This document shows positions 48,861 through 57,810 of a DNA stretch of 64,000 bases, piece by piece; the stretch's first letter is position 1, and the number at the start of each line of letters is the position of its first letter. The translations under genes were made by a program, and so were the position numbers. Origin of the DNA: Halococcus salsus (GTDB lineage Archaea > Halobacteriota > Halobacteria > Halobacteriales > Halococcaceae); NCBI RefSeq assembly GCF_009900715.1, contig NZ_JAAAJC010000002.1, forward strand, positions 248,001-312,000, written 5' to 3'. Below the pieces are notes generated by a model, which ran no database searches, was not told where the DNA came from, and saw only the letters and a program-made list of their open reading frames with translations.

Positions 48861-48998
48861 GACCTTGGTCAGAACCTCTCCACTGGTATCGAAAGTCCGC
48901 TTCAGTTGGTTGAAGGGCCCGAGTCAAACTCGGTCTACACTGGGTGTGTTTCGTTGAACCCAGTACGACATCCGGCACGGAACTCGCGTGCTGACCAA
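48861..48998. ncRNA. Candidate structured RNA in a 319-base gene-free region
   Basis: The gap 48718-49036 has no convincing ORF and a visibly lower GC content than its flanks. It holds an ordered set of inverted repeats: CTTCA/TGAAG (48900-48915), CCGAG/CTCGG (48919-48933), ACTGGGT/ACCCAGT (48939-48964, extended by GTC/GAC) and CGGCACG/CGTGCTG (48973-48993, with one G-U pair). An outer pair, TTGGTCAG (48865) and CTGACCAA (48991), could close the whole or compete with the last hairpin. Strand is undecided. It could be a free-standing small RNA, a 3' end structure of rio2 antisense sense, or the right end of a lost IS200/IS605-type element. Confidence 0.42.
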
Positions 48999-49036
48999 TA
49001 TCTATACATACCGAACCCGCGTCGTCACGTGGTAGC

Positions 49037-49939
49037 ATGGAAACCGATCGAATATCCCCCGTCGAGCTCCCCGAGCCACGGTACGAGTACGGGGGCGACG
49101 ACCACGTGTTCGTCGAGGTCGCCGAGGAGATGAGCTTCAGGGCGAACTTCAAGGCGATGGCCATCACCCAGCAGGTGGCCGAGCGGGATATCGACGGCGT
49201 GGTCGAGAACTGTCCCGGCAACGCCTCGTATATGCTCCGTATCGACCCCGACGTCGTCCACCCCGACGATATCATCACGGAACTCGAGGATATCGAGGCG
49301 TCCGTCGACATCGAGGACTACACCTGGGACTCGCGCGTCATCACGATCCCCGTCCTCTTCGAGGACCCGTGGACCCACGAGACGGTGATGGACTTCCGCG
49401 AGCGCCATCAGGATCCGGAGGCGACCGATCTCGAGTACTCCGCGGAACTCAACGGCTACGACGATGTAGAATCGTTCATCGACGCCTTCGTCGGCGCGCC
49501 ACACATGGTGACGATGGTCGGGTTCGTCCCCGGCCTCCCGTGGTGTTTCCAGATGGTTCCCCGGGAGCGACAACTGGAGGTTCCGAAGTACGTGGAGCCG
49601 CGAACGGCGACGCCGAGCCGGGCGGTCGGCTTCGGCGGCGCGTTCTCGGTCGTCTATCCCGTCGCGGGCGCGGGAGGCTATCAGCTCTACGGCCGGACGC
49701 CCGTCGAGGTGCTCGACGTCGACCAGCAACTCCCGGCCTTCGAGGAGTCGATGGTGCTTCCGAACCCCGGCGACATCATCAAGTACCGACGGATCGACCG
49801 CGACGAGTACGACGCGATCCGCGAGGAGGTCGAGGCGACCACCTACGAGTACGACATGGCCGAGGTACAGTTCTCGCCGGAGGAGTTCTTCGAGGCCCCC
49901 GCCGCGTACAACGAGCGGCTCGTGGAGGCGGTCGAATGA
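49037..49939 (+). CDS. pxpB: PxpB-like carboxyltransferase subunit (5-oxoprolinase subunit B / KipI family)
   Basis: 300 residues, longer than the 220-240 of typical PxpB. The N-terminal half differs from the classic protein (VFVEVAEEMSFRANFKAMAITQQVAERDIDG). The family core is clear: TMVGFVPGLPWCFQMVP, RTATPSRAVGFGGAFSVVYPV and GGYQLYGRTPVEVLD. This is the CT_C_D domain also found in urea carboxylase and allophanate hydrolase. A TATA-like TCTATACATA lies about 27-36 bases upstream. It overlaps pxpC (ATGA). Confidence 0.88.
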   Translation: METDRISPVELPEPRYEYGGDDHVFVEVAEEMSFRANFKAMAITQQVAERDIDGVVENCPGNASYMLRIDPDVVHPDDIITELEDIEASVDIEDYTWDSRVITIPVLFEDPWTHETVMDFRERHQDPEATDLEYSAELNGYDDVESFIDAFVGAPHMVTMVGFVPGLPWCFQMVPRERQLEVPKYVEPRTATPSRAVGFGGAFSVVYPVAGAGGYQLYGRTPVEVLDVDQQLPAFEESMVLPNPGDIIKYRRIDRDEYDAIREEVEATTYEYDMAEVQFSPEEFFEAPAAYNERLVEAVE

Positions 49940-50904
49940 TAACGATCCAAGCGGGCGGCGTGGCGAGCACGGTGCAGGACGACGGCCGGACCGGCCACTA
50001 CCACATCGGCATGCCACCGTCGGGCGCGATGGACCCCTACGCACACGCGGTCGCGAACACCCTCGTCGGGAACGACGAGGGCGCGGCGACCGTCGAGATG
50101 ACCTACCAGGGCGTCACGGCGACGTTCGACGAGGACGCCGTCATCGCGGTGACGGGGGCCGACATGTCCCCGGTGGTCAACGACGACCCCATCAGGATGT
50201 GGGAGGCCGTCGCCGTCGAAGCGGGCGACGAACTCGATATGGGCTTTGCGACCAGCGGCGCGCGCGCGTACCTCGGCGTCGCGGGCGGCATCGACGTCCC
50301 CGAGGTCATGGGGAGTCGGGCGACGTACACGCTCGTCGGCATCGGCGGGCACGAGGGCCGGGAACTCGAAGCGGGCGACGAACTCCCCGTCGGAACCGCT
50401 GGCGAGGAGAGCGCCGACCGCGTTGGCAGCGCGTGTCCCGCCGAGTCCATCCCGGCGTACGCGGACGAGGAGACGGTTCGAATCGTGCTCGGACTGACGG
50501 ACTACCGGCTGACCGAGGAGAGCCGGACGGAGCTCTGTACGGCCGAGTGGACGGTCTCCCCGGAGGCCGACCGCGTCGGCTACCGGCTCAAAGGCCCGGA
50601 CATCGAGTTCGAGGAGCGCGAACAACCCTTCGGTGCAGGGCCCGACCCCTCGAACGTGGTCGACCTCGGCTATCCCGTCGGCTCCATCCAGGTCCCCCAG
50701 AAACCCATCGTGCTCATGCAGGACGCGGTGACGGGCGGAGGCTACGCGACGGTCGGAACCGTGATCAGCGCCGATCGGGGTCGCCTCGCACAGCGCCAGA
50801 CCCACGACGCGGTCTACTTCGAGGCCGTCGACGTCGAGGCGGCGCTCGCGGCTCGTGAAGAGAAAGCCGAGCGACTCGCGGCCGTCCGCGACCACGTCGG
50901 GTGA
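49936..50904 (+). CDS. pxpC: PxpC-like biotin-dependent carboxyltransferase subunit (KipA family)
   Basis: 322 residues. It opens with IQAGGVASTVQDDGRTGHYHIG, the CT_A_B signature, and continues with GAMDPYAHAVANTLVGN and PFGAGPDPSNVVDLGYPVGSIQVPQ. Its partner PxpB overlaps by 4 bases. The pair forms a carboxyltransferase like that in urea carboxylase. A biotin carrier gene follows 80 bases later, which supports a biotin-dependent reaction. Confidence 0.9.
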   Translation: MITIQAGGVASTVQDDGRTGHYHIGMPPSGAMDPYAHAVANTLVGNDEGAATVEMTYQGVTATFDEDAVIAVTGADMSPVVNDDPIRMWEAVAVEAGDELDMGFATSGARAYLGVAGGIDVPEVMGSRATYTLVGIGGHEGRELEAGDELPVGTAGEESADRVGSACPAESIPAYADEETVRIVLGLTDYRLTEESRTELCTAEWTVSPEADRVGYRLKGPDIEFEEREQPFGAGPDPSNVVDLGYPVGSIQVPQKPIVLMQDAVTGGGYATVGTVISADRGRLAQRQTHDAVYFEAVDVEAALAAREEKAERLAAVRDHVG

Positions 50905-50984
50905 CTCCAGTCCAAGGATAGACTCGTCCGTCGAACGACACACCCGAAAAGATATAGGATCGGAACGAGATTCGAATCGTACCG

Positions 50985-51227
50985 ATGGCAGAGAAGTCCA
51001 CCGTCAACGCGCCGATGCCGGGCGTCTTCTACCGCCAGTCCGACCCCGAGGACCCGCCGTTCGTCGAGGAGGGCGATACCGTCGAGGAGGGCGACACCGT
51101 CGGTCTCATCGAGGTCATGAAGAACTTCCACGAGGTCGAGGCCGACGGCGCGGGCACCGTCGCGGCGTTCCTCGTCGAGAACGAAGGCGAGGTCACGGCC
51201 GACCAGCCCGTCGTCGAATTGGAGTAA
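50985..51227 (+). CDS. accB: Biotin carboxyl carrier protein (stand-alone biotinyl domain)
   Basis: 80 residues. The biotinyl domain is complete, with the attachment lysine in IEVMKNFHEVEA (K46); the classic motif is AMKM, and EVMK-N/T-F is a known variant. The Ala/Pro-rich N-terminal linker of AccB is absent, so it is a minimal free carrier. A TATA-like GATATAGGAT lies about 25-34 bases before the ATG. It sits between pxpC and pxpA. Confidence 0.9.
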   Translation: MAEKSTVNAPMPGVFYRQSDPEDPPFVEEGDTVEEGDTVGLIEVMKNFHEVEADGAGTVAAFLVENEGEVTADQPVVELE

Positions 51228-51354
51228 CCACCGGCCCCAAACTTTTGGACAGTGTCCAACGTAATCCGCTGTTTGTATACCCTGTCTCGATCTGTCGCCT
51301 CTCGTTAGCTCTCGTTGCGCAATCTATAAACCCGTTTGTGGAGAACCGAAATTC

Positions 51355-52116
51355 ATGGTAACAGTTGACATCAACTGCGATATGGGCGAGAGTTTCGGGA
51401 ACTGGGAACTCGGGCGCGACGAGGCGGTGATGCCGTACATCACGTCCGCGAACATCGCCGCCGGCTACCACGCGGGCGACCCGCACGTCATGAACGAGAC
51501 CGTCGGCCTCGCCGCCGAACAGGGCGTCGGCATCGGCGTTCACCCCGGCCTCCCGGACAAGATGGGCTTCGGCCGCCGGACCATTGACGCCACGCCCGAG
51601 GAAGTCAGGGACTACGTCACCTACCAGCTCGGCGCGCTCGACGCCTTCGCCCGCCAGCACGGCACCACGCTCCAGCACGTGAAACCCCACGGGGCGATGT
51701 ACTCGATGCTCTCGGAGAGTCCCGAGCACGCACGCGCCGCGATGGAGGGCATCCTCGACGTCGACGCGGACCTCATCTACCTCGCGACGGACATGCACAT
51801 CTACGAGGTCGCCGAGGAGGTCGAGGGGCTCCGCGCCGTCTTCGAGGGCTACGTCGACATCGACTACCGGGCCGACCGCTCGCTCATCGTCGAGCAGTCG
51901 GTCGCGGACAAGGACCCCGCGGTCGTCGCCGAGCGGTTCGTCTCCATCGCCACCGAGGGGGTCGTCGAGGCCGCGAACGGCGAGGAGATCGAGGTGCCCG
52001 CCGAGAGTATCTGCATCCACGGCGACAACCCCGAGGCCGTCGAGCTGCTCGAAGCGATACACGAACGCGTCGAAGAGCACGACATCGAACTCGCACCCCT
52101 CGACGCGATAGCCTGA
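51355..52116 (+). CDS. pxpA: PxpA-like 5-oxoprolinase subunit A (LamB/YcsF family)
   Basis: 253 residues. The LamB/YcsF signature VDINCDMGESFGNWELG is at 4-20, followed by SANIAAGYHAGDP, GVHPGLPDKMGFGRR and HVKPHGAMYSML, which give the metal-binding His and Asp residues. It is the hydrolytic partner of PxpBC. A TATA-like AATCTATAAA is 25-34 bases upstream, so it has its own promoter. It converges with the biotin carboxylase gene 6 bases away. Confidence 0.92.
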   Translation: MVTVDINCDMGESFGNWELGRDEAVMPYITSANIAAGYHAGDPHVMNETVGLAAEQGVGIGVHPGLPDKMGFGRRTIDATPEEVRDYVTYQLGALDAFARQHGTTLQHVKPHGAMYSMLSESPEHARAAMEGILDVDADLIYLATDMHIYEVAEEVEGLRAVFEGYVDIDYRADRSLIVEQSVADKDPAVVAERFVSIATEGVVEAANGEEIEVPAESICIHGDNPEAVELLEAIHERVEEHDIELAPLDAIA

Positions 52117-52122
52117 AGACGG

Positions 52123-53460
52123 TCACTCGCCGTAAGCGCGGTCGACGTACTTCGTCGTGTGGCGGCTCCCGACGAAGGTCTCGTCATCGAGGAGGTCCAA
52201 GTGGAAAGGGATAGTCGTCGGAACGCCTTCTATCACTGTCTCGTCGAGGACGCGGCGCGCACGCGCGAGCACCTCCTCGCGGTCGGCACCGGTGACGACT
52301 AGCTTCGCGAACATCGAGTCGTAGAACGGCGCGATGGCGTCGCCCTCGTCCACGCCGTCGTCGACGCGGACGCCGATGCCGCGCGGCGGCCGGTAGGTCG
52401 AGAGGTCGCCCGGGAGCGGCGTGAAGTCGTTGTCGGGGTCCTCCGCGTTGATCCGGAACTCCATCGCGGTGCCGCGGGGCTCGACCGCCGACTGCTCGAA
52501 GTCGAGTTCCTCGCCCGCGGCGACCCGGAGCTGCCACTTGACGAGGTCGAAGCCGGTTCGGACCTCCGTCACCGGGTGTTCGACCTGAATGCGGGCGTTG
52601 GTCTCGATGAAGTAGAACTCGCCGTCCTCGTAGAGGAACTCCACCGTCCCGGCGTTGACGTAGCCTGCGGCGGCGGCCCCGCGGCACGCGGCCGCACAGA
52701 GTTCCTCGCGGGTCGCCGGGTCGAGGGCGGGTGAGGGCGACTCCTCGACGAGTTTCTGCTGGCGGCGCTGGATGCTGCAGTCGCGCTCGCCGAAGTGCCG
52801 GACGGTGCCGTGCTCGTCCGCCATGACCTGGACCTCGATGTGCTTCGGGTTCTCGAGGAAGGCTTCGAGGTAGACGTCGGGGTTGTCGAAGTAGGCGTCG
52901 GCCTCGCGGGCCGCGTCACGGAGTTGGTCCGCCGCCTCGTCGGGGCCGTGGACGACACGGAAGCCACGGCCACCGCCGCCACCGGCAGCCTTGACTGCGA
53001 CTGGGTAGCCGTGCTCGTCGGCGAACGCCCGGACCTCGTCGGCGTCCGTGATGTCGTCCGTCCCCGGCACGACCGGAACGTCGGCGTCGGCCATGATCGT
53101 TCTAGCTCTCGTCTTCTCGCCGAACGCGGCCATCACGTCGCTCGGCGGGCCGACCCAGACGAACCCGCGCTCCTCGACGTTCGCGGCGAACGCCTCGCTC
53201 TCGGCCAGAAAGCCGTAGCCGGGGTGAATGGCGTCGACGGCGGCGTCCGCGGCGGCGTCGAGAAGCGACTCCTGGTCGAGGTAGCTCGATTTGGCTTTCG
53301 ACGCGCCGATGTGACGGGCGTCGTCGGCGAGGCGAACGTGTTTGGCGTCCTCGTCGGCGTCGCTGTAGACCGCGACCGTCTCGATACCCAGTTCCGTACA
53401 CGCCTGCATGACACGAACGGCGACCTCGCCGCGGTTCGCGACCAATACCTTCTCGAACAC
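52123..53460 (-). CDS. accC: Biotin carboxylase (AccC-like, separate subunit)
   Basis: 445 residues, the stand-alone BC length. [21 protein letters not shown] opens the N-terminal domain. The ATP-grasp region has [16 protein letters not shown] and [36 protein letters not shown], and the C-terminal domain has [26 protein letters not shown]. No biotinyl domain is fused, unlike the PccA-type enzymes of haloarchaea, which fits the separate carrier at 50985. A promoter element GGATTTATC lies about 28-36 bases upstream of the start. Confidence 0.95.
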   Translation of the reverse strand: MFEKVLVANRGEVAVRVMQACTELGIETVAVYSDADEDAKHVRLADDARHIGASKAKSSYLDQESLLDAAADAAVDAIHPGYGFLAESEAFAANVEERGFVWVGPPSDVMAAFGEKTRARTIMADADVPVVPGTDDITDADEVRAFADEHGYPVAVKAAGGGGGRGFRVVHGPDEAADQLRDAAREADAYFDNPDVYLEAFLENPKHIEVQVMADEHGTVRHFGERDCSIQRRQQKLVEESPSPALDPATREELCAAACRGAAAAGYVNAGTVEFLYEDGEFYFIETNARIQVEHPVTEVRTGFDLVKWQLRVAAGEELDFEQSAVEPRGTAMEFRINAEDPDNDFTPLPGDLSTYRPPRGIGVRVDDGVDEGDAIAPFYDSMFAKLVVTGADREEVLARARRVLDETVIEGVPTTIPFHLDLLDDETFVGSRHTTKYVDRAYGE

Positions 53461-53588
53461 AGTACTACCGAATCGAGTTCGTTAGTAGATAAATCCACCT
53501 GCAATCGGAATGTCGAATCTCGTTCGCAGAAGCGCGACACCGCACGAACGGCAACCGTTGAAGATCGTGCGGTTGGGAAATCCAGGAG

Positions 53589-54896
53589 TTACGTCGTCGC
53601 GTCGAGCGCGTCACGGAGCGCGTCGATGGCGCGCTGGAGCTGGGAGCGCTCGATGGTCAGCGGGGGCTGGAGCCGCATGACGTTCTTGTAGAACCCGCCG
53701 ACGCCCATCACGACGTTCGCGTCGCGGAGGTGGTCGCTGACCGCGCGCGCGAGGTCCGGGTCGGGGGCGGCCGAGACGCCCTGGGGACCTGTCTCTGATG
53801 GATCGACGAGTTCGACGCCCCACATCAGGCCGAGGCCGCGGGCCTCGCCGACGACGTCGTAGGCTTCCTCGACGGCCCCGAGTTCCTCCCGAAGCCACTC
53901 GCCGTGTTCGCGGGCGTCGTCGACGAGGCCGCCTTCGAGTTCGTCGATAGTGGCGAGGGCCGCGGCGCACGCGACGGGGTTGCCGCCGAACGTCGAGAGG
54001 TGGTCGCCGGCCTCGAAGGCGTTGGCGACCTCGGCCGAGGCGGTGAACGCGCCGAGCGGGAGGCCGTTCGCGATGCCCTTCGCTTGGGTCAGGATGTCCG
54101 GCGTCACGTCGAAGCGCTCGCTCGCGAACATCGTGCCCGTTCGGCCGTAGCCCGTCTGGACCTCGTCACAGATCAGCAGCGCGTCGTGGTCGTGGGCGAT
54201 CGCCTCGACGCGCGCGAGCCACCCCTCGGGCGGGACGACCATCCCCGCCTCGCCCATGACGGGTTCGACGACGACCGCCGCGAGGTCGCCGCTCGTATGC
54301 GAGGCGACCACTCGTTCGACGTCGTCCGCACAGGACTCGTCACAGGGCCCGCCGTCACAGCGCGAGCAACGGTAGGCGTAGGGCGGGGCGGCGTGGGCGA
54401 CGTCGTTCAGCGTCGGGGCCATCCCTCGTTTGTAGGAGCTGTTCCCCGTGAGCGCGAGGCTCCCGAGCGTCCGGCCGTGAAAGCCCATCTCGAGCGCGAC
54501 GACTTCCTTCGAGCCGGTGTACTTCCGCGCGAGTTTGACCGCGCCCTCGACGGCCTCGGTGCCGGAGTTACAGAAGAAGCTCTGCTTGAGGTTCCCCGGT
54601 GTTAGCCCCGCGATGCGCTCGGCGAGGGCCGCGGCCGGCCCGTGGGGGTGGACGTAGGTACAGCCGTGGACGAACTCGTCGAGTTGGGCCTTCGCGGCCT
54701 CGACGACCGCCTCGTTGGTGTGGCCGGCGTTCGTCACCGCGATCCCGGAGAAGACGTCGAGGTACTCGGTGCCGTCGTAGTCGACGAGCGTGCAACCGTC
54801 GGCGCGCTCGACGGGGACGTCGAGCGACTTCCAGATCGGCATGAGGTATTCCTCGTACGCCGCGGTAACGTCGTCGTTCGACCGGTGTTCAGCCAT
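53589..54896 (-). CDS. Class III PLP aminotransferase with four-Cys insertion
   Basis: 435 residues. The family motifs are FCNSGTEAVEGAVKLARKYTG, MGFHGRTLGSLALTG, LICDEVQTGYGRTG and the PLP lysine K273 in LTQAKGIANGLPLG. A Cys-rich insertion (C177, C180, C185, C189 in YRCSRCDGGPCDESC) may bind a metal. Members transaminate acetylornithine, GABA or other omega-amino acids. It lies 128 bases upstream of the biotin carboxylase on the same strand and has the same promoter element GGATTTATC, about 26-34 bases before its start. Confidence 0.9.
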   Translation of the reverse strand: MAEHRSNDDVTAAYEEYLMPIWKSLDVPVERADGCTLVDYDGTEYLDVFSGIAVTNAGHTNEAVVEAAKAQLDEFVHGCTYVHPHGPAAALAERIAGLTPGNLKQSFFCNSGTEAVEGAVKLARKYTGSKEVVALEMGFHGRTLGSLALTGNSSYKRGMAPTLNDVAHAAPPYAYRCSRCDGGPCDESCADDVERVVASHTSGDLAAVVVEPVMGEAGMVVPPEGWLARVEAIAHDHDALLICDEVQTGYGRTGTMFASERFDVTPDILTQAKGIANGLPLGAFTASAEVANAFEAGDHLSTFGGNPVACAAALATIDELEGGLVDDAREHGEWLREELGAVEEAYDVVGEARGLGLMWGVELVDPSETGPQGVSAAPDPDLARAVSDHLRDANVVMGVGGFYKNVMRLQPPLTIERSQLQRAIDALRDALDATT

Positions 54897-54978
54897 ACCA
54901 ACCAGTGACGAACCGAGTGTCGATAAATCCTTAGCTATGGGATGTCGTACAACCCCTCTATCGCCGAGCGAGCCGAGC

Positions 54979-54994
54979 GTTCGGTCTATCGAAC
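54979..54994. promoter_or_regulatory. Candidate operator between aminotransferase and Lrp genes
   Basis: GTTCG-GTCTAT-CGAAC is a perfect 5-6-5 inverted repeat. A second imperfect one, TTCGGA-N13-TCCGAA, lies at 55040-55064 in front of the Lrp gene. Both are of a size that an Lrp/AsnC dimer could bind in an autoregulated divergent region. This is inference from position only. Confidence 0.4.
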
Positions 54995-55097
54995 TACATC
55001 TAGCCAGCCTCGATTCGGTCGGTCGTTTCCCAGACCACGTTCGGATATCACGCTGAGTTCCGAATAGCGTTTACCGCCGTGGGCGGTTAGCGAACGT

Positions 55098-55583
55098 ATG
55101 GACGAGCGAGACCTGCGTATCCTTCAGGCCGCGGCCGAACTCGGGACGGGGAGCCCCGAGGCGATCGCCGCCCACACGGAGATCCCGAAATCGACCGTTC
55201 ACTACCGCATCACCCAGCTCAAAGAGCGCGGGGTCGTCACGAACGACCTCCTCGATGTCGACCCCGAGAAGCTCGGTCTCGAGATAACCGTCGTCACCGA
55301 GGTCATCGCGGATTACCAGCAGGACTACCACGAGACGGTCGGCGAGGAGCTCGCGGCCATCGAGGGCGTAAATCAGGTCTACTTCACGATGGGCGATACC
55401 GACTTCGTCGTCATCGCGCACCTCACCGACCGCGAGATGGTCCACGAACTCGTCGCGGAGTACGAGGCCATCGACGAGGTCGTCCGCACGAGTTCGCAGT
55501 TCGTGATCGGGACCGTCAAACAGCAGTCGAATCCCGTCAACGACTTCGAGCTCGAAACCCTGCTCGAAGCGCTCTCCGAGTGA
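55098..55583 (+). CDS. Lrp/AsnC-family transcriptional regulator
   Basis: 161 residues. An N-terminal winged HTH (about 1-60, DERDLRILQAAAELGTGSPEAIAAHTEIPKSTVHYRITQLKERGVV) leads to a RAM/AsnC ligand-binding domain (about 65-150, with GVNQVYFTMGDTDFVVIAHL). It is divergent from the aminotransferase. Amino-acid-responsive control of the neighbouring amino-acid or lactam genes is likely. The ATG at 55098 is preceded by a TATA-like sequence about 30 bases back. Confidence 0.92.
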   Translation: MDERDLRILQAAAELGTGSPEAIAAHTEIPKSTVHYRITQLKERGVVTNDLLDVDPEKLGLEITVVTEVIADYQQDYHETVGEELAAIEGVNQVYFTMGDTDFVVIAHLTDREMVHELVAEYEAIDEVVRTSSQFVIGTVKQQSNPVNDFELETLLEALSE

Positions 55584-55750
55584 GTTCGAGCGGCTAAAGA
55601 CGACGCCGCCCGAGCTACGGTGACTCCGATAACTGCGTTATCGTCCCACACCGAAAGTGAATCGCTGGCGTCCGAGGTGACGGTCAGGTTCCGTTAACGG
55701 GTCGGGTGCCGACGCGACCGCTTTTGCTCCGGCGGCCCGGACGGTCGGGC

Positions 55751-56560
55751 ATGAATCTCGACGACCGGGAGTGGCGGCTCATCCGGGAGGACACCAGAAG
55801 CGGGCCGCTGAACATGGCGCTCGACGAGGTCGCCGCCGAGACCGCCGCGGACGGCGGGCCACGTACTCTCAGAGTCTATCGGTGGGAGCCCGCGACGCTC
55901 TCGCTGGGCTACCATCAGGAGCCCAGTACGGTGGACTGGGACTTCTGCGAGCGCGAGGGGATCTCGGTGACGCGACGGCCGACCGGCGGCGGTGGCATCT
56001 ACCACGATACTCGCGGGGACATCTCCTACTCGATCGTCGCGCCCGCCGACGAACTCCCGGGGGACCTGATGGAGACCTACGAGTTGCTCTGCGAACCCCT
56101 GTTCGACGCGCTGGAGAGGGTAGGAGTCGAAGCGGGCTTCGTCGACGAGGAGCGCCCCGCGATCTTCGAACCCGCGTGTTACCTCCGGGGGCTCCACCCG
56201 GCGCACGACGTGGTGGCGGGCGACGGCCGGAAGCTGAGCGGGAACGCCCAGTACCGCCGGCGCGACAGCGTGATCCAGCACGGTTCGGTGCTTTTCTCGG
56301 ACGCCGTCGAGACCCACCTCGACTGTTTCGTCGATTCGCCGAACCCCGAGACGTTCCGCGAGCGCGTGACGAACCTCCGAGAGCAACGAGATCTGAAGCG
56401 GAAGCGGGCGGTCGAAGCGTTCGAGGACGCGCTGGGGGAGTGGGCCGATGCCGAAGTAGGCATGTGGACCGACGACGAACTCGCTCGCGCGCGTACGCGC
56501 GTAGAGGAGAAGTACGACTCGCCGGCGTGGAACCGCGACCGGACGGACCCGACGGCTTGA
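55751..56560 (+). CDS. lplA: Lipoate-protein ligase A-like
   Basis: 269 residues from ATG 55751. The LplA/LipB catalytic domain has [32 protein letters not shown] (the ligase active-site loop) and [22 protein letters not shown] with the catalytic Lys. The C-terminal half of the LplA C-terminal domain is reduced, as often in archaea where a partner LplB supplies it. It attaches lipoate, or octanoate, to carrier proteins. The nearest neighbour is endonuclease IV, which is unrelated. Confidence 0.87.
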   Translation: MNLDDREWRLIREDTRSGPLNMALDEVAAETAADGGPRTLRVYRWEPATLSLGYHQEPSTVDWDFCEREGISVTRRPTGGGGIYHDTRGDISYSIVAPADELPGDLMETYELLCEPLFDALERVGVEAGFVDEERPAIFEPACYLRGLHPAHDVVAGDGRKLSGNAQYRRRDSVIQHGSVLFSDAVETHLDCFVDSPNPETFRERVTNLREQRDLKRKRAVEAFEDALGEWADAEVGMWTDDELARARTRVEEKYDSPAWNRDRTDPTA

Positions 56561-56598
56561 ACCGGGTGGCTCTTTGTGGCCGCGGTCGACGCCCGGGT

Positions 56599-57417
56599 AT
56601 GCACGTAGGCGCACACGTCTCGGTCGCCGGCGGTGTCGACAACGCCATCGAGCGCCAGGTCGACGTCGGCGGGAACTGCGGCCAGATATTCACGGCCTCG
56701 CCCCAGGTCTGGGCCGGCCCGAGCTTCGACGACGAGGAAGCCGCAGCGTTTCGCGACTCCGACCTCGGCCCGTGGGTCATCCACGCCTCCTACCTCGTGA
56801 ACCTCGCCACCCCCAAAGATGACCTCCGCGAGAAGTCCGTCGCGAGCCTCCAAGACGAGTGCGACGCCGCGGATCGTCTGGGCATCGAGTTCGTCAACGT
56901 CCACCTCGGTGCGCACACCGGCGCGGGCGTCGACGGTGGGCTCACGAACGCCGGGGAGGCCATCGACGAACTCGATATCCCGGAAGGAGTCACCCTGCTG
57001 GTCGAGAGCGACGCCGGGAGCGGGACCAAGCTCGGCGGCGAGTTCGACCACCTCGCGACGGTTCGCGATCGGACCAACGAGGACATCGAGTTCTGTCTCG
57101 ACACCGCCCACGCCTTCGCCGCGGGCTACGACTTCTCGACACCCGAGGAGGTCGAGGATTCGCTGGCGGAGTTCGACGACGTCGTCGGCCTCGACGCGCT
57201 CCGGTGTGTCCACCTCAACGACTCGAAACACGCCTGTGGCACCAACAAGGACGAACACGCCCACATCGGCGAGGGCGAGATCGGGAGTGAGGGAATGCGG
57301 GCGGTCGTCAACCACGACGCGCTCGCCGACGTACCGTTCGTGCTCGAAACCCCCACCGAGGACGGCAAGAGCTACGCCTGGAACATCGAGCGCGTCAAGG
57401 ACTACCGCGAGGAGTGA
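56599..57417 (+). CDS. nfo: Endonuclease IV (AP endonuclease)
   Basis: 272 residues, the typical length. [20 protein letters not shown] opens the TIM-barrel. Metal ligands appear in order: [71 protein letters not shown] and VLETPTEDG. All nine positions of the trinuclear zinc site look conserved. It cleaves abasic sites in base-excision repair. Confidence 0.95.
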   Translation: MHVGAHVSVAGGVDNAIERQVDVGGNCGQIFTASPQVWAGPSFDDEEAAAFRDSDLGPWVIHASYLVNLATPKDDLREKSVASLQDECDAADRLGIEFVNVHLGAHTGAGVDGGLTNAGEAIDELDIPEGVTLLVESDAGSGTKLGGEFDHLATVRDRTNEDIEFCLDTAHAFAAGYDFSTPEEVEDSLAEFDDVVGLDALRCVHLNDSKHACGTNKDEHAHIGEGEIGSEGMRAVVNHDALADVPFVLETPTEDGKSYAWNIERVKDYREE

Positions 57418-57447
57418 GCCCGTCCGAGGGAGGGACGGGTTCCCCGG

Positions 57448-57708
57448 TCAGTCGTCCTCTTCCTCGCCGCCGCCACCGTTCTCACCGCCACCGTCTTCGT
57501 TCTCTCCGCCGCCACCACCGTCTTCGTTTTCGCCCCCGCCGTCTTCACCGCCACCACCGCCACCGCCATCCTCGTTCTCCCCGCCGCCGTCCTCACCTTC
57601 GCCGCCGAGGCTCGAACAGCCGGCGAGGCCGACTGCGAGAACGCCGCCGGCCATCGCGAGGGCGCGCCGCCGGTGATACCGTTCGGTTTCGTCCGTCTTT
57701 CGGGTCAT
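57448..57708 (-). CDS. Tat-type lipoprotein with Gly/Glu/Asp-rich mature part
   Basis: 86 residues from ATG 57708. The N-terminus has RRRALAMAGGVLAVGLAGC, a twin-arginine-like basic start, a hydrophobic core and a lipobox Cys. The entire mature part (about 55 residues) is made of repeats of the type GGGENEDGGG with no other residues except Ser/Leu near the Cys. No folded domain is visible. The DNA underneath is itself a purine-biased repeat (GGCGGTGAA type) and prone to slippage. It might be a low-complexity, acidic lipid-anchored spacer or an erroneously expanded ORF, but the signal sequence is good. Confidence 0.62.
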   Translation of the reverse strand: MTRKTDETERYHRRRALAMAGGVLAVGLAGCSSLGGEGEDGGGENEDGGGGGGGEDGGGENEDGGGGGENEDGGGENGGGGEEEDD

Positions 57709-57810
57709 CACCGGCCGAACGAAGAGCGACACCCTAAGCGTTCCTCTCCCGTCCACCGAGCGGAAACGAAGGTTGATACGGGTCGCCTCACTACCCGGGG
57801 AAGGTTACGT

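Noticed and set aside
50960-50985. TTCGAATC resembling a tRNA T-loop before the biotin carrier gene
   Set aside because: No acceptor stem, D-arm or anticodon arm can be built around it. No complete tRNA was found anywhere in the window.
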